A stretch of 64,000 bases of DNA from Rhynchopus euleeides (GCA_963210315.1 OY723310.1:806001-870000); one strand, 5' to 3'; counted from the stretch's first letter, positions 11,252 through 20,959 are shown. Program-made: numbers and translations. The notes: generated by a model from the letters alone, not told the origin.

Positions 11252-12050
11252 CTAGGCATAGGGTGCGGGCGATTCGCCTATCGCCCTATATTCGCCCAAC
11301 CGGGTTCGAGCCCCGATTATCGCGTATCGAATCGCCTTATCGCCCATTATCGCCCAATTATCGCCCAGTATCGCCCGTTTTCTTTCACACTTTCTGAAGG
11401 GGTCTTCCGCTAGTGGTGAGTGGGTTACCGCTCTACTGACCCTGGGTCCCACAGGGCCCTGTGACCTCGTCAACAACTGGGCCAAGACCTAGGATTCTGC
11501 ATCAGAAATCAGCTTCTGACCACTGACGTCATGCGGGTGGGTCATTTCCTCGGTCAAAACCCACGTGAGGAACTGGGCATTGGCCCAGATCCTGACCTCG
11601 CTCAGGACCTGCTCACTCGCCGTTACTAGGAGCACTCGTGAGCATGAAGCGGGTACACCTTAGTGTTGAAGGAGATGCGTGGTTCTAGTGTAGTCGGTCT
11701 GAATGGGAGGAGATGCACTCCGTACGTTTGAGATGACTCATTGCAGAGCCCACAGGAAGCTTCACGGCTGATCTGAGACCTGGGGCGGTTCTGACCCTGG
11801 TCACAGAGTCATGACCCACTGAGAACACTGGAGCAGAGGGCTTGATCTAGGTCAGGAACCGGGTCTTCACTGAGGCAATGACCCACTCACCACCTCAGCA
11901 GTGATCTGACGTCCCTGGCCGGGCCATTTTGCCCCCAAAAATACGACGGAAAAATTATCGCCCACTTATCGCCTTGGCAGAATGGGCGATAATGAGGGCG
12001 ATAATTTTTGCAATTTGGGCGATAACCGAATCGCCCGCACCCTATGGCTA
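11252..12050. mobile_element. ~800 bp element with ATCGCCC arrays at both ends
   Basis: The ends are inverted: GCTAGGCATAGGGTGCGGGC on the left, and GCCCGCACCCTATGGCTAG on the right, 17-18 of 20 matching. Inside each end is an array of ATTATCGCCC-like words (11,330-11,385 and 11,945-12,030) in inverted orientation. The interior holds CTGACC/GGTCAG-rich sequence and no gene I can support. It is probably non-autonomous. Confidence 0.65.
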
Positions 12051-12404
12051 GGGTGGCTGGAGTCCACCGTGTAAGAACTACGTAAAATGGGTGGGCCTCT
12101 CCTTTGAAAATGGGAACATTTTTTGCTTCAGAGGCCGGCCTGTCACCATGGATACACAGCGATTCTTCACGACAACCCACCTGATTTTGCCCTGAGTTTG
12201 GCGGAGTTGGGCGGTGGTGTGGCGGCATTCGGCGGAACTCGTCACACCCTGCCCGAAGGCCACTCCGCCGCTTCGTGTCAGCGGGTGAGGCGGGCCGCAG
12301 TGCGAGGCAATACGCCTTGTGACGCCTCTTCCCTGTCCCTCAGTGCAGAGAATCGCATCACTCCAAGCAACAACTGTGACGACGTACCCTGAAAAAGAAG
12401 ATAA

Positions 12405-12490
12405 GAAGGGTAGGGTAGGGGGGGGGGGGGGTTTTGAGCGTCGGGAATGAAAGCAAAAAACGATTCTCCCAGCACCTAGCAGTGCGGGCC
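12405..12490 (+). repeat. Dispersed repeat with G-run, copy 2
   Basis: A GGTAGGGTAGG stretch and a long G-run lead into TTTTGAGCGTCGGGAATGAA and then TCTCCCAGCACCTAGC. It is related to 1,257-1,345. Confidence 0.45.
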
Positions 12491-12574
12491 TGTCGCTAAC
12501 TTTTCGATTTGGGAGATTTGGTGGGTTGACGCTCCTGGTTTGGGGGGGGGGGGGGGCAAGGCTGGCAGCAAATT

Positions 12575-12652
12575 TTTACTGCACTTTACTGCACTTTATT
12601 TTACTGCATTTTACTGCATTTTATTGTATTTTATTTTCCGGATTTTTGGATA
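12575..12652 (+). repeat. (ACTGCA-TTTT) array, left of island
   Basis: Seven or so copies of the decamer ACTGCACTTT/ACTGCATTTT, some with TTATTTT spacers. The same array in the same orientation recurs at 13,310-13,395, bracketing a GC-rich island of about 660 bp. Confidence 0.85.
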
Positions 12653-12711
12653 AAGTGCATGGTCCTTAGTGGTGCCTTGGGCTTCGCATACGTACAGCTG
12701 GGAGGACCACT

Positions 12712-13300
12712 ATGGACAGGCCAAATGCTGGAGTCACACCCACTTTACAGAGGTGCAGCCACGTCTGCAAGTTTGCGGACAGCCGCAAACCCGCAGAAGA
12801 TGGCAAAAAGTACCGCTCCTGCACGGAGGTTCTCCTGAAGGTCACAGGGACGCACCAAGGCTCCGGCAGAGAATGCAGGCCGGGATGGATGTGCCCTGCC
12901 TATGTTGGGTCGGTGGGTTCGCAGGACCTGATCGGTGCGGCCTCCGCCTGGCTTCAGTCCTGCTTTGAGTGCTTTCAGTCCGCTCTGATGTCCAGCCTCC
13001 CCGAACGGGATGGTGAAGAACCCGTACGCCAGAGCTCAGCTGTACAACGTCCGAGGAAGGTGGACTGCCCACCGCACACCGCCGTGCTGGTCCGCCCTGC
13101 TGCGCCTGCGGTGCTGGGGTGCGCCTGCTGCCTGATTGGCCCCGGCACTCGGAAGCAGCATCAAGCATGCCGAACAGCAGCAGGGCGGGCCTGGCGGGGG
13201 CACTGCCTTGGTGGCCTTGTGTTGGCCAGAGTGGGCGGATCAGGGTCCCCTGGCACGGCAGGTCAGCATCCTGCCCACCGTCACGCCGAGCCACCCCTAC
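12712..13300 (+). CDS. Unassigned coding-like island, function unknown
   Basis: A GC-rich segment sits between two decamer arrays. The frame from 12,712 encodes a cysteine-containing stretch (CSHVCKFADSRKPAEDGKKY, then CRPGWMCPAY and WLQSCFECFQSALMSS) and continues about 190 codons before entering the right-hand array. From about 13,010 a different frame (KNPYARAQLYNVRGRW) looks more protein-like, so a frameshift or intron may lie near there. I recognise no family. It may be the coding remnant of an element bounded by the two arrays. Confidence 0.25.
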
Positions 13301-13309
13301 AACACGCTC

Positions 13310-13395
13310 TCCTGCACTTTATTGCACTTTATTGCACTTTACTGCATTTTACTGCACTTTACTGCATTTTATTGCACTTTATTTTATTTTGGAGG
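13310..13395 (+). repeat. (ACTGCA-TTTT) array, right of island
   Basis: Eight or so decamer copies (TTGCACTTTA/CTGCATTTTA), in the same orientation as the array at 12,575. Confidence 0.85.
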
Positions 13396-13399
13396 ATCC

Positions 13400-14252
13400 T
13401 TGAAATCGGTAGTGGACAGTAGCGGACAGGGCGGACATTTCCTTGTGGAAAAAGTGCCCGAAAAAAAAAATTCGAAAAGGTCCCCCTTACAGAATTAGCC
13501 TTTTTTCAAAAAATCGGAAAATTTCGGACCGCAATTTGTACCCAAGAAAGTGCCGAATTTTCGGACTTGGTCCGATTTGAACGATTTCCGGCCGTGCCTC
13601 TTGCAACCCCCATGAGGGGGGGCTGCTGTTTCGGGTTCTTCCGGTGGTACATGCTGGGGTGTCGGGACAGGTAATCCTGCTCGCTGTACCCGGTGATCCC
13701 TGACGCAGCCAGGAAGTGGAGAGCCTTGGAACCCTGGTTGAGGCCTGTAACACCCGGCCTTCCTGCCACTTGTGGCATTGTGGAGTGGAGGTGGTTATGG
13801 AGAAGGTTCTCTCTCCGTCCGGTCGAGCACAACCGTCCTCTCCCCAGCTCGGGGTCATCTACTTTCCAAACAAGGGCCAGGAACATGCTCAAACAAACCA
13901 ATTGATCAGAAAATCTGGCTTGCTGTGGAATCATTGAGCAAAATTTGGGGAGTGGTTTGCCCCCTTGCTGCATATGACATGTCCATTTTTGACGACTTTT
14001 GGGCAGAATTTGGTGCGTGGGACCTTTCGATTTTCATGAATTTTTCGGAATTTCGTGGGGACCGGTACCCCATTTGAGGGCCAAAAATCTCATTTCCGAG
14101 GCTTGGGAATGGTCGCAGTGGCCTCAGATGTCCAAAAACGTTCAATTGGCCTCTCCTCGAAAAAAAAATTGAAAGGTCCCCCCTACTGGCACCCCGGATT
14201 AGGACATGTCTCTGGGGGTGTCCGGGGGGCATTTTTGGCCCATTTTTGGCTG
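13400..14252. other. Repeat flank, no supported gene
   Basis: The segment 14,045-14,180 (GGGGACCGGTACCCCATTTG to the AAAGGTCCCCCCTACT edge) is a direct repeat of 16,495-16,627. A related shorter piece lies at about 13,465-13,575. The intervening 13,590-13,960 has overlapping frames on both strands without recognisable motifs. Confidence 0.5.
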
Positions 14253-14567
14253 CACGGTGGACTCCAGCGGCCCTAGCGGGAGTCTGGGAGCGGGAGTCTG
14301 AGCGGGTGTCAAAGACTCCCGCTAGCGGGAGTCTATACTCCCGCTAGGGGGAGTCTGACTCCCCCTAGCGGGAGTCTTTTCACCTATTTTCATCCATTTT
14401 TCCCATGATATAGTTACAGTCTACTGGCGTGGGGGGTAAAATCATGGTGGAAGAGGGATGGGGAGGGGCTTGTTTTGCTTCTGTCAGTTTCCCCGGACTC
14501 TGGACTACCTACCTATCCTCCTGGTAGCGGCTACACCTGCGGAGGTGAGCGGTTAGAATTTGAGGTG

Positions 14568-15434
14568 TCAAAGTGCGGCCATCGCCTGTCGTAGTTGTGT
14601 TACACCTTGGGCAAGACAAGCCATCCTGCAGGCCTCATCTTCTTCGTCAGAACTGTCATCCCCCTCCTGCTGTGCGCGTTGGTCAAGCGTGCTCAAAGTC
14701 GCCTCGGATGACACGAATGGTGTGAAAGTCGCCCCCAGCGGGATTGGCATTTTGCACAAGCAGAGCGATAATTTGCGGTGTCCTTCGGGGAACCGGAACA
14801 GGAAGTAGGGCGCGCTGATGGGTTCAACGAAGTCCTGTGTGTTGCAGTGCACAAACCCCTTCTGCAGCTGTGTCAACTGTGTGCAAAGAACATACACAGC
14901 CAATCTATGAGCGTGTCGGGTGTGCAGACACGGACACAGGATGACTTCTCTATACCCGAGGATCCCGTCCTGCGACAGGTGCGCAACCTTCCAAGGCATG
15001 CCCGATGCGCGCCGCTTCTCTTCTGCCATCGCAAGATCTCTCTCGTAAGTTGCGGAGCTGGCGATTGTAACGGCATCTTTCTTGCGATGTCCGTTCTCTG
15101 CTTCTTCAAATTCGTCGTTGTTCTGCAGAGGCACTGCATCTTCTGGAGCCCACCAATGATGGAGACTGTGTACGTAGGCATTGCGCGTTGATCCCTTTTC
15201 GGCATGCTCCATCAACCAGTGAAATATATGCCCTGAGATCCGAGCACGCAAGAAGGGAATCCGGGCTGACTCATCCTTGCATCCCCAGAAGCGCCAGGGG
15301 ATGTCTGCATACCGGAAATGCATGAGGTCTGCAAGGGAGACAAAGAGGTAGCGGAACAAGCCCTTGTAGGTGTGTCCTGTGACAGGCAAGCACGACCTTC
15401 CGGAACTGAGCACCTGTCCCATGCTGCGACACAT
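14568..15434 (-). CDS. Hypothetical 288-residue protein of the TIR element
   Basis: Uninterrupted minus-strand frame of 288 codons from the first ATG after an in-frame stop. The N-terminal half holds aromatic-rich segments (FRYLFVSLADLMHFRYADIP, then HIFHWLMEHAEKG and HSLHHWWAPED). The centre is acidic to basic (NDEFEEAENGHRKKDAV). The C-terminal part contains FLFRFPEGHRKLSLCLCKMP and an acidic stretch GDDSSDEEDEACRM near residue 265. I find no DDE, RNase H, YR or helicase signature. As the longest frame inside a TIR-bounded element, it is the best candidate for that element's own protein, but it could equally be a captured host gene. Introns cannot be excluded. Confidence 0.5.
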   Translation of the reverse strand: MCRSMGQVLSSGRSCLPVTGHTYKGLFRYLFVSLADLMHFRYADIPWRFWGCKDESARIPFLRARISGHIFHWLMEHAEKGSTRNAYVHSLHHWWAPEDAVPLQNNDEFEEAENGHRKKDAVTIASSATYERDLAMAEEKRRASGMPWKVAHLSQDGILGYREVILCPCLHTRHAHRLAVYVLCTQLTQLQKGFVHCNTQDFVEPISAPYFLFRFPEGHRKLSLCLCKMPIPLGATFTPFVSSEATLSTLDQRAQQEGDDSSDEEDEACRMACLAQGVTQLRQAMAAL

Positions 15435-15630
15435 TCAGTGCAAGGTTTGTACAGGTCTTGTCGAATATTTTTTTGTTGTCTCATCCAGCAGGGGTGGAGC
15501 TTGAAATATGGGGTTGCGGGCTGGATCGGGTCAGATCGGGTCAGCCAATTTTTTCTTATGGGTTCCCCCCCGGTTCGTCTCAGAGATCAGTGCTCGGGCC
15601 CAGCCTCCCGCGAGGTACCGGAAAAGGGTT

Positions 15631-15674
15631 AAACCCGGTAGTGGTACCCTACCCCCGCTGGAGTCCACCGTGCA
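15631..15674 (-). repeat. Internal copy of TIR-element end
   Basis: TACCCTACCCCCGCTGGAGT and CCACCGTG repeat the right end of the enclosing element. This suggests a nested partial copy, or that the element is a composite of two. Confidence 0.6.
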
Positions 15675-15821
15675 AGGCCGGATCAGCCCACGGGTGGGTT
15701 TGAGGAAGAAATCTGGGGGGGCAAATTTTGCTGCGACTTCCGGTTTCACCCGGCCGAACTCCAGCATCTATCCAGACCCACGGTGCCAAGCCGTTCGCCC
15801 GTGTCGCGATCATTCGCGGCT

Positions 15822-16202
15822 TCAGGCTGCCCCCGACGACACGTTTGTATCCTGCACCTTGCCATACTTCGCCTCCACCTTGTATATGACGGAGAGCGCC
15901 CTCCTTCCGCATCGTTGCGACTTCCCTGACAGCGAACTTATCCATGTCAGGGAAGACATGGCGATGATTGCGTTGGCCACCTGGGTGCTGTGCTGGTGGA
16001 GCTCCTTGCTCAACACCGTTGCTAGGAGCCTTCTAATGGATCCCAGTGTCAGCACACTGCCCCCTTTTTTAACAGGGAAGGCCGTGCAAAAATCATGCAC
16101 AATGTTCGTCGCCTCCGCAGCCTCGGGACTCTCTGCGCTCTTCTTCTTCTTAATCGACTTTGCCGCCGGCTTCGCTGCCGGCTTCGTTGTCGTCTTCCCC
16201 AT
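15822..16202 (-). CDS. Lysine/alanine-rich protein with H2B-like C-terminal helix region
   Basis: Frame of 126 codons. Residues 1-25 form a basic tail (MGKTTTKPAAKPAAKSIKKK) like a histone or linker-histone tail. Residues about 34-42 (TNIVHDFCT) and 49-70 (SVLTLGSIRRLLATVLSKEL followed by HQHS) line up by eye, without gaps in the second block, with the histone H2B segment running from alpha-3 into alpha-C: the Ser, Thr, Ile, Leu, Glu-Leu and His positions coincide. About nine residues of the usual loop and the alpha-1 helix are missing, so a complete histone fold is unlikely unless introns or frameshifts hide the rest. After residue 80 the sequence no longer fits, and AAG-GT near the end could be a splice donor. 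The similarity is weak and may be chance. The gene lies inside the same TIR element as the 288-residue frame and on the same strand. Confidence 0.35.
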   Translation of the reverse strand: MGKTTTKPAAKPAAKSIKKKKSAESPEAAEATNIVHDFCTAFPVKKGGSVLTLGSIRRLLATVLSKELHQHSTQVANAIIAMSSLTWISSLSGKSQRCGRRALSVIYKVEAKYGKVQDTNVSSGAA

Positions 16203-16494
16203 TTTTGTGAATCAGGTCTGCGAGCTGGGATGGGTGGAAACGTCCGTTTCGTTTGGTGTGGCTGTACTTCAGTGACGAGTGCCACATTGCATAGATATCA
16301 TGGGAAAAATGAGTGAAAATAGGTGAAAAGACTCCCGCTAGGGGGAGTCAGACTCCCCCTAGCGGGAGTATAGACTCCCGCTAGCGGGAGTTGGACTCCC
16401 CCTAGTTGAGACTCCCGAAAAGGGTTACCCTACCCCCGCTGGAGTCCACCGTGTGGGGAAAATGGGCCATTTTTCACGATTTTTTCGGTTTTTT

Positions 16495-16627
16495 GTCCGG
16501 ACCGGTACCGCATTTGAGGGGCAAAAATCTGATTTCCGAGGCCCGGGAATGGTCGCAGTGGCTTCATTTGGCCAAAAACGTTCAATTTACCCTTCCCCAA
16601 AAAAAAATTCGAAAGGGTCCCCCTACA
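16495..16627 (+). repeat. Direct repeat of 14,045-14,180
   Basis: Starts GTCCGGACCGGTACCGCATT and ends in GAAAGGGTCCCCCTACA, in the same orientation as the left copy. The 2.2 kb TIR element therefore lies between two direct copies of a flank, as if inserted in or recombined with this repeat. Confidence 0.7.
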
Positions 16628-16719
16628 AATCGCCGGTCTTAGGAGCAAAAAATTTGGGCACCCAGATTTCAAAAATTTTCAAACTATTTTCTGGACCAAA
16701 AATCAAACTATTGAGGTCC

Positions 16720-16990
16720 TGGCCGGACATGTCCGGGGGGGGGGTCAAAATTGGATTTCCCGAATTTCCGGGTCCGGACATGTCCGCCCGGACATCCGGA
16801 CACCAGAAAATGTCCGCCCGGACATGTCCGCCCTGTCCGGGGCGGACATTTCTGGGTGTCCGGATGTCCGCCCGGACATGTCCGGGCGGGAAATTCGGGA
16901 AATGTCCGGGGGGGGGGGGGGGGGGGGGGGTCAAAATTGGACCCGGACATCCGGACACCCGGATTTCCGGCCCGGATATGTCCGCCCTGT
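16720..16990. repeat. GGACATGTCC palindrome cluster with 25-30 base G-run
   Basis: The self-complementary decamer GGACATGTCC occurs at least five times, separated by GCCCGGACATCCGGACACC blocks. The two halves (16,770-16,840 and 16,845-16,905) are themselves inverted. A G-run of more than 20 bases at about 16,907-16,931 follows. No gene is visible. Confidence 0.8.
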
Positions 16991-17140
16991 CCGCCCTGAA
17001 ATCGCCTAAGGGGCCGGGGGAAATCCAGGAAATTCGGGAAATCCAGGAATATGAAGAATCCTCCTTTATGTTTTTTATTTTTAAAATGCAGCATTTGTCC
17101 AGCCTTGGGGGGGGGGGGGGGGATTCGGGGGGAAAACACT

Positions 17141-17249
17141 GGGGGCCCTCGCTACCAAGTGTGACTGAGTGAGAAAAAGTGAGAAGTCAGCCATGTTTGG
17201 TTGAAAACTGACGACTCGTGACTCACAGTGACTCGTAGCGAAGACCCCC
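17141..17249. mobile_element. 109 bp MITE, family GGGGG(C/T)C, copy 2
   Basis: Begins GGGGGCCCTCGCTACCA and ends GTAGCGAAGACCCCC. The trinucleotide ACT flanks it directly on both sides. The interior contains GTGACTGAGTGAGAAAAAGT as in the 8,954 copy. It has the same length as that copy. Confidence 0.75.
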
Positions 17250-17472
17250 ACTAGGGGTCAATTATTCTCGATACTTGTTGCGTCGTCGTTTCGAGCCTTC
17301 CACACTGCTCATCAGGTATGGAGCGAGGGGGGGTGGGGGTGGGGGGATGCTGCGGAATATGCACCCTCACTCCCCAGCGTAGTATAATGCCGCTCTTCCC
17401 CTGAAAGAAACCCAACATGACGTAGGGAACGGGGGAGGTGTTCCTGGGGGTATACCCACTAAACACGTGATT

Positions 17473-17540
17473 TGGTGCGCCCGACTACCCTAAATTGCGT
17501 ACTTTGTGCGTAGTGAAATAGGGGGTAGTCGGGTGCACCA
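17473..17540. mobile_element. 68 bp MITE with 6 bp target duplication
   Basis: Left end TGGTGCGCCCGACTACCC and right end GGGTAGTCGGGTGCACCA are inverted with one mismatch. GTGATT is repeated immediately outside each end (17,467-17,472 and 17,541-17,546). It sits about 55 bp beyond the stop codon of the first cyclase-like gene, so it could also act as a 3' hairpin of that transcript. Confidence 0.75.
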
Positions 17541-17598
17541 GTGATTCCTTCATAATTGTTGGAGTGATGGGAGATCCCAATCACGTTCTGCTGTGATA

Positions 17599-20240
17599 TC
17601 ACTCAGGTTCAGCAGGGTACAAATCATGAGGTGTGTACTCCCGTGCAGACACAACGGCAGCCAGCTTGGCATATCCATCCGCATCTTTCGCGACACTCTC
17701 GAACGCAGAGGCTGCTCCCTTCCAGTCCTTCGCGCTGATACAGTTCCAGACGGCGTTCCAGTGAACGTGCGGGTTGCTGGCGTCCAGCGCCTCCATCTCG
17801 TACATCCACTCGTCGTTCTCACATGCAGTGCCTCTGAAGAATAACTCAAACACCGGAAGGGGACGGTCACCCAGCTTCCAGTACTTCACGAATCCCCGCT
17901 GTTTCGTGTCGAACTCACGTGCAATCGCAGTCGCCACTTGCGCATCAGCCAGCCCCTGCATTCGAAAGCCACTGTTGTACTTCTCCAGCGCTGCGGCAAA
18001 GGGCATCACGTGCCCGAGGATCGTCACCCGCTTCATCCCCGCACACCCCAGATGCCCGACACGTGTTGCACCGGTGGCAACAGCACTTGACAGGCTGGCG
18101 CTCCCCTTGAGCTCCAAGCAGATGATATCCTTGCGTGCATGTGATGCTGCAAGGGCAGCTGACGTCTTATGTTGAGTACACCCAGAGAATGCGTTGAACG
18201 CCCCGGCCAGGTGATCCCCGAAGAAGCCGTCCTGTACCCCGCCGTTCACCCTGACAGCCGAGAGCAGCGCTGACATCACATCCGCATTCAAACGCATCAC
18301 CTCTGCGTCAGCAAGGCCTTCCGTCATGCTGTGCCAACCCCTGATGTTGAACCACACGACAGTCACCTGACGCCGCTTCGCCACCAAAGCCACCTCCTTC
18401 AGTCTCGCTGACTCATGTGAACATCCTGACGACATCGCGCTTGCCGAATCATGTCTGCGACTCTTCCGTCTGCCATCTGACGAACACACAGTTCCTGTCT
18501 CCTCTTCTGACGCCATGTCTTCGTTCATCAGCAGCGAGTCGGGCATGTAGTTCCTGTACTCCGTGAGGTTGCGCACCATCGCCATGAAGGACTCCTGCAT
18601 GCCTGCCACCTCGCTGATGCTTGCGGCTGCGGCATCTGCGTCCACAGCGTCCAGGTTCATGTGTGCCACACAGTGCATGTCGTGCTGCAGCCTGTGGATG
18701 GGGCCCGTCACAAGGCGTGCCACAACTGCAGAGATCGCCAGCATCCCGCCCACCGCACCCGCCATCACACACCCGATCATGATGTACACGTCCTGCTGCT
18801 GCTGGGTGCTGTCTGCCTTCGCACGCGCGCTGTCGGTCCGGATGCTTGCCATCGACAGGTCGACCGACTCCATCACTGTTCCCCGCGGCACAAGCAGCGA
18901 CACGTACCACACAAGCTTCCCGCGTGTTGACTTCTGCGTCACAAACCAGTACTCGGTGGTAGTCCCGTTCGCCGTGTCCGTCCAGCTTTCGAACGACTTG
19001 CGTGTGCGTGCCACAGCACCCTCGTACCCGCCGTCACGTTCCCACAGCACAGCACGCCCGTGCCGTGCGATGGGCGACAGCACCGTCGAGTTGGGGCCCA
19101 CCGTGTGGTTCGTCACGTGGATCATCCTTGCCATAGTACGTGTAGTTGTACCAAACCACGGAGCCTCGTAGTACTCCACCTCGTGATACTTGTTGAGAGC
19201 CACCAGGTCACCAGTCTCGCCTGTCCAGTGGTTCAGCGCCACAGCGTAGAGCAGCGAGTCTGCAGGAAGCGCCTGTCGTGCAAACATCTTTGTCAACTCG
19301 ATGCCCCGCATGTTGAGGTAGATGTACCCCAGCTGCCCTGCGTGGCGTGGTCCCTTCCGCACCTGGTCTGGGCGAGCCAGGCTCATGTACGTTGAGAGGA
19401 GCAACCATGCGTACTGCGCGTACACGGGTGACACTTGGACTGTGTTCGGTTCGTCGATCACTGCGTCTGCCGACACATTTGGGTCGTTCGACCTGAAAAA
19501 ACTCCTTTGCAGTATCTCGGTGCGGCTCGACTGTTCCAACAGAAACGCCGGCAAGACACACAGCCCAGCCAGCTCGCCCTTGGTGAAGTCTGGTGTCATC
19601 ACGCAAGGCTCGTCAGGATCCTTTAGCTGTCCCCGTTCCGAGGCCTGGCCGTTGTACACGAATGCCCCAGTGATACTGGGCGATGGGGTGGGCATAACAT
19701 GTCTCTCGAGCATCATCATCACACGCTGGTTGGGGCCCACCACCCCTGTGTTGTTGTCGGCAACGTAGAAAAGGGACTCCCCACCACGCCCATATGTTGC
19801 GTTGGGATGCGACGGGCTGAAGGGAACGGCCCCATAAAAGCATCCATGGTCCCGACGTCGATCAGCGGCGCCATCTTCGAGTACATCACTGGCCGTAGCA
19901 CATTGGCAAACCAGTCGGGGTCTGTGATCGTATCAGCGTCGTGCTGGAGGATGAACTGGGAGATCTGGCGCATCGCTGCCACAGGGAGGTCGAGGAACTG
20001 GCGCACCTCCTTGCGCACACCATCCAGCACGCGTGTGAGGTACAGCCCCCCGAGCACCTGCAGGTCGGTGTTGCTCGCAGCCAGGCTGCGCGACACATGC
20101 TCTTCACCCGTGTCGCGTGCGTCCTGCAGCAGGGTGTCGCCCGTCTGCAACGAGATGCTCCCAACAAGGGCCATCGTCAGCAGCACCAGCACCAGGTTCA
20201 CCCCGACCAGCACCGTCCGCAGCCCTGTGCCACCCTCCAT
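17599..20240 (-). pseudogene. Membrane class III nucleotidyl-cyclase-like protein A, one frameshift
   Basis: Predicted receptor-type protein. The start at 20,240 (MEGGTGLRTVLVGVNLVLVL) puts a signal-anchor helix at the N-terminus. An extracellular sensor-like region with NHT, NST and NGT glycosylation sites follows. A second membrane helix lies at about 18,710-18,790 (MIGCVMAGAVGGMLAISAVV), then a HAMP-like linker, a YRNYMPDSLL segment, and a cyclase homology domain at about 17,850-18,370. In that domain the first metal-binding Asp is replaced by Asn (VTVVWFNIRGW) while the second is kept (DGFFGDHLAGAF). Substrate turnover is therefore doubtful and it may be a non-catalytic or dimer partner. 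Near 19,827-19,835 one base, probably a G in a G-run, is missing relative to paralogue B, shifting the frame between the halves. This is either a true lesion or a homopolymer sequencing error. The stop is at 17,599. Confidence 0.8.
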
Positions 20241-20763
20241 GCTGGGAGAGCTGCGGTACAGGTGTGACGTGTTGTGTTGTGTTGCCGTGTGGCTGTGTAG
20301 CTGTGCAGGTGGGTGTGTGGTGGAACAGGCGATGTGGTGTTGGAAAATCACAGCTCCACAAGAACAGGCCACCACCGACTCATGGTGTGCCTGTGGGTAC
20401 ATGAAGCTTTTGTCAAGCACATTTAAGTTTCGCGACCCTCTTCGTCAGATCAACACCGTGAATCTCCGACATCAGGCGGCGACCATACTTGCACTGGGGA
20501 GTGGCAGGTGGGGATAGTTGTGATGCTAGAAGGGCGCACATGCCAAGAGACACACCACTGCTCGTTGCAAAGAAGGGCCAGAGCCGCCGTCCCCCCCACA
20601 CCCCCAGCAGGCAGGGGCTAGGGTGACGTGGAGGGACACCACACAACACACGCTGCTACCGGTGGTCGACGACCAGTGCAGCACAGATGCACTCCGAGCC
20701 AAGCCAGACTCCGAGCTGGGGATACGGGGACGGCCACCCTCAAATCCCAACTCAGCGGGTGCT

Positions 20764-20958
20764 CTACTCGACCCGATCACGCTCCCACAGCTGGCTCGGG
20801 TCCCCCTGTTTGAAGTAGCTGTGAACGATAGTGACGATCGCTGCAATCTCGCCCTCCAGCTTCTTCACGTCAAGCCCCTCTGGGATTGGCACCCTATCAG
20901 CAGCAGCCGCTTCCGTCTGGTAGGACTCCCAGCGCTGGATCCATCCCCAGGTGTCCAT
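20764..20958 (-). CDS. Small hypothetical protein, 64 residues
   Basis: Starts at the ATG at 20,958 and reads MDTWGWIQRWESYQTEAAAA, then PEGLDVKKLEGEIAAIVTIV, ending in LWERDRVE. The composition is that of an ordinary soluble helical protein, unlike the surrounding shadow frames. It lies about 520 bp upstream of cyclase-like gene A on the same strand. No family is recognised. It may be a complete small protein or a single exon: the bases around the end show no obvious splice donor. Confidence 0.4.
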   Translation of the reverse strand: MDTWGWIQRWESYQTEAAAADRVPIPEGLDVKKLEGEIAAIVTIVHSYFKQGDPSQLWERDRVE

Positions 20959-20959
20959 C

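Larger units (their letters stand above)
10538..12071. mobile_element. Candidate element with CGGTGGACTCCAGC ends, copy 2
   Basis: The left end TACGGTGGACTCCAGCGGG and the right end GCTGGAGTCCACCGTG are inverted. They match the ends of the better-preserved element at 14,253-16,453. The left subterminal stretch (CCCTTTTCGGGAGTCTCAAC) matches that element's right end in reverse. Inside lie a coding-like frame (10,722-11,031), a GTGACAT hairpin (11,077) and a nested ATCGCCC element (11,252). I cannot see a clear target duplication, so this could be two unrelated element ends. Confidence 0.45.
14253..16453. mobile_element. 2.2 kb TIR element with CTAG-palindrome arrays
   Basis: Left end CACGGTGGACTCCAGCGG (14,253) and right end CGCTGGAGTCCACCGTG (to 16,453) are inverted repeats. 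Inside each end are two or more units of the palindrome GACTCCCGCTAGCGGGAGTC and its CTAGGGGGAGTC variant. The inversion extends about 150 bp, to the ATTTTTCCCATGATAT edge (about 14,412 and 16,300). Two minus-strand genes lie inside. No target duplication longer than 2 bp is visible. Related ends occur at 10,538, 12,071, 15,673 and 58,786-58,876. Confidence 0.75.

Noticed and set aside
11300..11320. GGGTTCGAGCCCC, resembling a tRNA T-loop/B-box
   Set aside because: The stem is only partly paired and no D-arm, anticodon arm or acceptor stem can be built around it within the ATCGCCC element.
16770..16905. GGACATGTCC fits the p53 half-site consensus
   Set aside because: Nothing suggests an animal genome, and the palindrome is adequately explained as a repeat.
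19719..20420. Upstream ATG at 20,420 for cyclase-like gene A
   Set aside because: The extra 60 residues are His/Thr-rich translation of a GTGTTG-type stretch and differ from paralogue B. The ATG at 20,240 is shared by both genes and places the membrane anchor at the N-terminus.
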